This document shows positions 59,792 through 64,000 of a stretch of DNA of 64,000 nucleotides, one piece after another. Position 1 is the first letter of the stretch, and each line of letters starts with the position of its first letter. A model generated the notes under the pieces. It was not told the DNA's origin and did no database searches. It saw only the letters and a program-made list of their open reading frames with translations. The stretch is from Collinsella sp. (GTDB lineage Bacteria; Actinomycetota; Coriobacteriia; Coriobacteriales; Coriobacteriaceae), in NCBI GenBank assembly GCA_019414025.1, contig DXMU01000037.1:1-64000 (forward strand), given 5' to 3'. The position numbers and the translations under genes are program-made.

Positions 59792-61276
59792 CTAATCCCT
59801 CAGCCACTTGGCCGCATTGGGATGGTCGCCGCAAAAATACTTCTTGGCACGGAAAGGGCGCATGCCGGTTACTTTGACCAGGCAGTCGGTACGCGGCATA
59901 AGCCCCACCTCGCCCGGGGTTATCACGCAACCGCGCACATCGACGGCAGTGCGCTCGGCGCCCACGTAATTGGTGCCCAAAACCGACTCGCCGCACAGAT
60001 TGCTTATGTACTCCTGTGTCGCGATGTTGCTGCCGCCGCCCATATAGATCAAGCTGTCGCAGTTATCGAGGATGGTAAGCGCTGCGGATTGGCCGTAGAC
60101 GGCATCGAGCTGGCTCAGCGATTGCGCACACATCAAAAAGCTAATGCCGCGACTGCGCACGGTCGCAATGCTGCGTTCAAAATCGGGGATGCTTCCCACA
60201 TTGGGAAACTCATCGAGCACAAACTGCACGCGACGCTGCAAATGGCCGCTGGGGCTGGCATCGGCACGGCGCTGGGCTAGGTTAAACAGCTGCTTTAGGG
60301 CAACGTTCGCAAGCCACGCATTGGTCGAGTCGTTGTCGCTCACCTTAAGATCGATCACGCGCTTGCCCTCGTCGATACGGTCAAGGCGCATCTCATCTTT
60401 CTCATAGACGCGCATGAGCTGGGGAGTCTTAAGCCGCGAGATGGTCGCATTGAGTGTGATCAGAATACTCTTAAGCGTCCTATCGGCTGCTCCGCGAAAA
60501 TCGCGATACTGCTCAACGCCATACAGGTCCGCGTTCGCCGACTCGTACTTGCCAAGAAATTCCTTGGACTCCACCTGCTCCACAAGGTAGTCCAACGGAA
60601 AGCGGCCCTCGCCATCTCCCGTGACCTTGATGAGTGCTGCCAGCTTAAAGACGTTGTTCATCTTAAGGTAGCGACGCGGAGCTGCGGGGTCCCCGTCCGG
60701 CGCAAATGTGCCGTCAAGGCACTCCAAGAGGAACAGAATTCCAATAATCGCTCGAAGCAGCAGATCGCTCGCATTGTCCCAAAACGGATCATCCCTAAAG
60801 CTGCGCCTGTCAGGATCGACCCCCTCCATGATTGACGCCACCGTGGTGGGGATATCCTCGACATCCATCACGTAGCGCAAGGGATCGTACCCGGACGACT
60901 GCTCGGGATTAATGGTATCGAGAACCGTTACCTCGTAGCCGTCCTCTTCAAAGCCTTTCCCCGTACGGCGCAGCAGCTCGCCCTTGGTGTCTGTGACCAC
61001 ATAGCAGCACTCATGGTGATTGAGCAGGTTGGGCAAAATGAAACTCGCCGTTTTGCCGCTGCCAGTACCGCCAAAGGCAAAAACATTGTTGGAAACGCTC
61101 GTCTCCCAATGCTTATCGCCCTCGTAGAAAGCCACCGTGGCACCTTGCGCCAAGATCACATCGCGCTGCTCGTCGCCGGATGACAGCGTCTGCATTTCCT
61201 CCTTGGTCGCCCACTTCTTGGTTTGATACTCCGTTTGCTGCGCGGCCTCGTAGCCGTACATCTTAATGACCGACAT
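59792..61276 (-). CDS. VirD4/TraG-like coupling ATPase without membrane helices
   Basis: A 494-residue member of the type IV coupling protein family, which feeds DNA or protein to conjugation pores. Walker A GGTGSGKTAS near 95, Walker B VLDEFPNVG near 355, and the family stretches YVVTDTKGELLRR, YDPLRYV and GYEAAQQTEYQTKKWAT. It lacks the usual N-terminal transmembrane domain, so it would need a membrane partner or have another role. AAGGGGG supports ATG 61276. No relaxase or other T4SS gene is in the window; the gene upstream is unknown. Confidence 0.82.
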   Translation of the reverse strand: MSVIKMYGYEAAQQTEYQTKKWATKEEMQTLSSGDEQRDVILAQGATVAFYEGDKHWETSVSNNVFAFGGTGSGKTASFILPNLLNHHECCYVVTDTKGELLRRTGKGFEEDGYEVTVLDTINPEQSSGYDPLRYVMDVEDIPTTVASIMEGVDPDRRSFRDDPFWDNASDLLLRAIIGILFLLECLDGTFAPDGDPAAPRRYLKMNNVFKLAALIKVTGDGEGRFPLDYLVEQVESKEFLGKYESANADLYGVEQYRDFRGAADRTLKSILITLNATISRLKTPQLMRVYEKDEMRLDRIDEGKRVIDLKVSDNDSTNAWLANVALKQLFNLAQRRADASPSGHLQRRVQFVLDEFPNVGSIPDFERSIATVRSRGISFLMCAQSLSQLDAVYGQSAALTILDNCDSLIYMGGGSNIATQEYISNLCGESVLGTNYVGAERTAVDVRGCVITPGEVGLMPRTDCLVKVTGMRPFRAKKYFCGDHPNAAKWLRD

Positions 61277-61314
61277 GGCACGGCCCCCTTCTTGTCGATA
61301 ATTCTGCGTGGTTG

Positions 61315-62232
61315 CTAGGAAATACGGTCGACGTCTACGCCCTCCTTGGGGCTCGTCGCACACGGCAACTTGACCGCGCCGTCAATCAGACGCTCGGTTT
61401 GCGCCAGATAGCTCTCGCGCGCCGCGATTGAGACTGAGCCGTCGCGCAGATACGCAAGCAATGCATCAATCATCAGCTTGTCGAGCAGGTCGTATCCCTT
61501 GGCCTGAGCGTAGTTGAGGGTGTAGCGGTCCCGAAGCCTCTGTACCTTGGTTGCCAAATCGATTTCCATCTTTTCCTCCCTGTAATAAAAGTTCTGCCGA
61601 TTGTCCGAAAGCGCCTCAAACGGACGTTTGACACATAGCTCGAAGTTGAAACGCGAACTCGCATCGAATACGCGTTGCTGAATCACGCGGTAACGTTCGA
61701 AAAACATGACGGCATCGTCTTCGTCCGCCGTAAAGCCACGCGATCCATCGCGATGCACGTGGTCGTAGGGCCTTTTGTGGTCGGTATGACGCACAAAGCG
61801 AGACGGAATATATCCACCTTTTTCAGACGAGTACTTCATACCTGTCGAAACCTGCTCAAACATGAGCACGCCGCTCGATTTAAAGCGCGGATTGCTTCCG
61901 TGCCGAAACAGGCTAATTAAGATGGCCATGCAGCGCATGCAGTTATCGCGCTGGGGAAAGTACAGCGACAGCAAAGCGAGCGCCGCCGCGGCCAAAAGCT
62001 CGCGAGCCTCGTGCACATCGTCTCGATACTGCTCGGGCACCAGCCCGGAAATATCGGGCGAGCGCTTTTCCAGCACGCCAACAAGTGCCTTAGCGAGGCG
62101 CTCAACGTTCTCTTCACCGCAGTACGGATACGGAAACGGCTTCTCTGCCTTCTCGTTCTTTGCGCACATGCTGCGGAGGTCTTCGTCGGGCGTGTTGAGG
62201 AATACCTCATAAATGTTGTCTTCGTTCTTCAT
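61315..62232 (-). CDS. Hypothetical protein paired with the VirD4-like gene
   Basis: A 305-residue mostly helical soluble protein. A CMRC pair and a Tyr/Arg-rich middle are visible, but no domain was recognised. It lies 38 bp upstream of the VirD4-like gene in the same direction, and AGGAAG precedes ATG 62232, so the two probably form an operon. It may be an adaptor or accessory of the coupling ATPase. Confidence 0.6.
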   Translation of the reverse strand: MKNEDNIYEVFLNTPDEDLRSMCAKNEKAEKPFPYPYCGEENVERLAKALVGVLEKRSPDISGLVPEQYRDDVHEARELLAAAALALLSLYFPQRDNCMRCMAILISLFRHGSNPRFKSSGVLMFEQVSTGMKYSSEKGGYIPSRFVRHTDHKRPYDHVHRDGSRGFTADEDDAVMFFERYRVIQQRVFDASSRFNFELCVKRPFEALSDNRQNFYYREEKMEIDLATKVQRLRDRYTLNYAQAKGYDLLDKLMIDALLAYLRDGSVSIAARESYLAQTERLIDGAVKLPCATSPKEGVDVDRIS

Positions 62233-62487
62233 GGATGCTTCTTCCTGTCCGGTTGCAAATGCTTGTCGTTTAGTTTGTTCTAAGTTTTAGAATGTTCTGA
62301 GGCATAGGTAGTAGTTGTTGACCTAACCTGCTGCTTCGTAAGTGAAATCGTCTCGCTCGATAACGTAGCTTGCCTAAATGCTGTATAGCGGTTGCATCAA
62401 GCAGTTGATATTGAGTTAGTTTTGGATTGCTTCGAGGATAGCACAGTGAGCTGTTCTCGTCATTAGAAATTTTCAAAAAAATCTGCT

Positions 62488-62493
62488 AATATA
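62488..62493 (+). promoter_or_regulatory. Possible -10 box of the gene at 62522
   Basis: TAATAT lies in an AT-rich block (62460-62500) and is followed 15 bases later by the ribosome binding site GAAAGGG. No good -35 hexamer is seen. Confidence 0.35.
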
Positions 62494-62521
62494 TAACCCA
62501 CTAAGAAGAAAGGGCATACGT

Positions 62522-63955
62522 ATGTACGAATCCGCGTTCTCTTTGCCACGCCTCACCGCTGCCATCATTTCGCGCGCGCTCAATCTAGAACAAGGCAGTC
62601 ACTTACACATCGTTCGACTACCTGATTCGCTCGATGCCGACTTGCTCAATACATGTCTCTTCATGAATAAAGGCGTTTTTCCCAGCATTAGCGAGCTTGA
62701 ACCAGGAGAGCGAAACGACGCCGACGGCCCCGCTCCGGTGTTTATTGACGCCACGGGTTACCATCGCAATACTCACGACAAAGAAATACGCTTATGCGAG
62801 GCCCTTATCAACGATCTGGAGCCGGGCTATTTAGGCTTTTGCGATTGGGACCCCTTTGTTTGGTGTCTCTATGCTCTCGCACTTTCCGGTCGAAGCAAAG
62901 CAGCGGTATTGCTGCCAGCAAGTCTAATAGATAAAGCCGAGCAGGCGCGCACGGTTCTCATGCGCGAAGGACTCATTGAACGTGTCGTCTATTTCCCGCA
63001 CAGCGAACCCAGCAGATACAAGATGTGCGAGCTCATCGTCCTGTCGACAGAAAACCGCAGCGTCACATTCCACAACCTATCCAGCTTCACTCGTTACTTG
63101 GTGCCAACCCCCGCGAACGAAGAATCCTGCCCACCCCTAGCTATTGCGCCGGATTGGTCCCACGTTAACCTCGATCAAGATCAGACCTCTCCCATAGAGA
63201 CAATCGTTCTCGAGACGCGTGAACTACTCCAGCACCATGCCCCACTCTCGTGGAACAAAGTCAGCCTTATCAGTCTCACCCGAAACTACAGCGCCACGCT
63301 CGGTGACGCTTTTACGCGAGTAGCACCATTTATGCCCCGCGAGAGCACCACGTCGAACGATATTGATGCGATCGAGGTGCGCCGTATCTCATCTCAGGAT
63401 TTTCAGGACGGCAACCTTCTGCCCGCAGACGCTGTAGAGAGCGCAAATGGTTCGGATTCAAGAATCGTAAAGGTGGACCCCAGCATTCTCGATCGCTATG
63501 AGCTCCGCGCTGGAGATATCGTCATGCCACGCATGCTGGGTCGTTACGGCGCGTCCAATCTGCTCGTCGTCAGCGCCGGCGACGCAAAGCAGCACCTGGT
63601 TGCTTCGCACAACACCACCGTCATTCGCCCGTCATTCGAAACAATGACCGAAGAGGAACGCGTGGTGTTTTCGGAGATAATCGTTGGATACCTCACCGAA
63701 GGCCATGGGGCACAACTGATTCAAGCATTAACTGAAGCAGCCGACATCCGCGCCATCCGCCCGAGCGACCTGTTCGAGATCGAAGTCCCGCCGGCACTCG
63801 ACCCGCGCACGCGCGAGTACAGCGAATCCATCAATCGCTTTGCCGAGGTCGTAAAGGCAAAGAAACAAGCCGAGGCCGCTGTCGCCCAGGCCCAACGCAA
63901 CCTCGCAGCCGCAAAAAAGACCATCACCGAGGTGGTCGACCAAATCTGCGAGTAG
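62522..63955 (+). CDS. Degenerate HsdM/HsdS-like protein
   Basis: A 477-residue protein. Residues 130-185 (AAVLLPASLIDKAEQARTVLMREGLIERVVYFP) follow the pattern of the end of an N6-adenine methylase core, as in HsdM or PglX-like enzymes. The catalytic (N/D)PPY motif and SAM motif are absent, so it is not an active methylase as seen. The C-terminal half, with VMPRMLGRYGASNLLVV, VASHNTTVIRP and a final coiled coil (AEVVKAKKQAEAAVAQAQRN), resembles an HsdS-type specificity domain. GAAAGGG supports ATG 62522. It may be a remodelled specificity subunit of a defence system lying past the right edge. Confidence 0.55.
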   Translation: MYESAFSLPRLTAAIISRALNLEQGSHLHIVRLPDSLDADLLNTCLFMNKGVFPSISELEPGERNDADGPAPVFIDATGYHRNTHDKEIRLCEALINDLEPGYLGFCDWDPFVWCLYALALSGRSKAAVLLPASLIDKAEQARTVLMREGLIERVVYFPHSEPSRYKMCELIVLSTENRSVTFHNLSSFTRYLVPTPANEESCPPLAIAPDWSHVNLDQDQTSPIETIVLETRELLQHHAPLSWNKVSLISLTRNYSATLGDAFTRVAPFMPRESTTSNDIDAIEVRRISSQDFQDGNLLPADAVESANGSDSRIVKVDPSILDRYELRAGDIVMPRMLGRYGASNLLVVSAGDAKQHLVASHNTTVIRPSFETMTEEERVVFSEIIVGYLTEGHGAQLIQALTEAADIRAIRPSDLFEIEVPPALDPRTREYSESINRFAEVVKAKKQAEAAVAQAQRNLAAAKKTITEVVDQICE

Positions 63956-64000
63956 CACATAGGCAGCAGCAACGCCCCAAGCCGGCGGCAGGACCACCTC

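Noticed and set aside
59792..61276. FtsK/SpoIIIE translocase
   Set aside because: The Walker B (VLDEFPNVG) and flanking stretches fit VirD4/TraG coupling proteins better, and there is no gamma domain or membrane anchor of FtsK.
1..64000. tRNA, rRNA or tmRNA genes
   Set aside because: No cloverleaf with a conserved T-loop (GTTCGA) and CCA-end context, and no rRNA signature, was seen on either strand. A covariance search would be decisive.

Overview
The window is a high-GC bacterial chromosome segment whose gene content and protein sequences look like a Coriobacteriia gut actinobacterium, most likely Collinsella. This is an inference from protein character (TopA with a lysine-rich tail, Collinsella-like PTS and GH1 proteins, a DUF2207 protein, GGGAC-type intergenic palindromes) and not from a database search. 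No rRNA, tRNA, CRISPR array, transposase or phage structural gene was recognised.

Positions 1-36900 are mainly housekeeping: holB (cut by the left edge), tmk, topA, hypB-hypA-tatC-tatA, a STAS protein, an aminotransferase, nhaA, ppaC, a ROK glucokinase, a beta-glucoside PTS operon (GH1 enzyme, IIC, IIB, IIA) with a divergent GntR/UTRA regulator, manA, pcrA, uppP, a universal stress protein, a BceRS-like two-component pair, purH, a GNAT acetyltransferase, a DUF2207 membrane protein, gluQRS and three tandem metallophosphoesterases. The spaces between these genes carry many palindromic repeats: REP-like elements with a shared GGGAC core, long nested hairpins, and one MITE-like element with 35-bp terminal inverted repeats.

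Positions 36950-42430 are a transition. They hold a small membrane protein, a toxin-antitoxin-like nucleotidyltransferase pair behind a perfect palindromic operator, a small anchored Cys-rich protein, and a 1116-residue wall-anchored protein made of Ala-rich coiled coil around a CAP domain.

Positions 42500-58800 form a defence island, all main genes on the minus strand. Its centre is a two-gene module: a 1310-residue SF2 helicase with a C-terminal PD-(D/E)XK nuclease motif, overlapping by 17 bp a 631-residue protein whose C-terminus reads like an Argonaute/PIWI domain. This is my best candidate for a poorly described or new system; it resembles pPIWI-RE systems but is shorter and has helicase and nuclease fused. 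Next come three small unknown genes with a tandem-hairpin control region, then a WYL regulator overlapping a 1541-residue SF1 helicase with a possible HEPN motif, then an Eco29kI-like GIY-YIG restriction enzyme overlapping its C5-cytosine methyltransferase.

Positions 59075-64000 hold clpP, a VirD4/TraG-like coupling ATPase without membrane helices, an unknown 305-residue partner, and a degenerate HsdM/HsdS-like protein, possibly remains or cargo of a mobile element.
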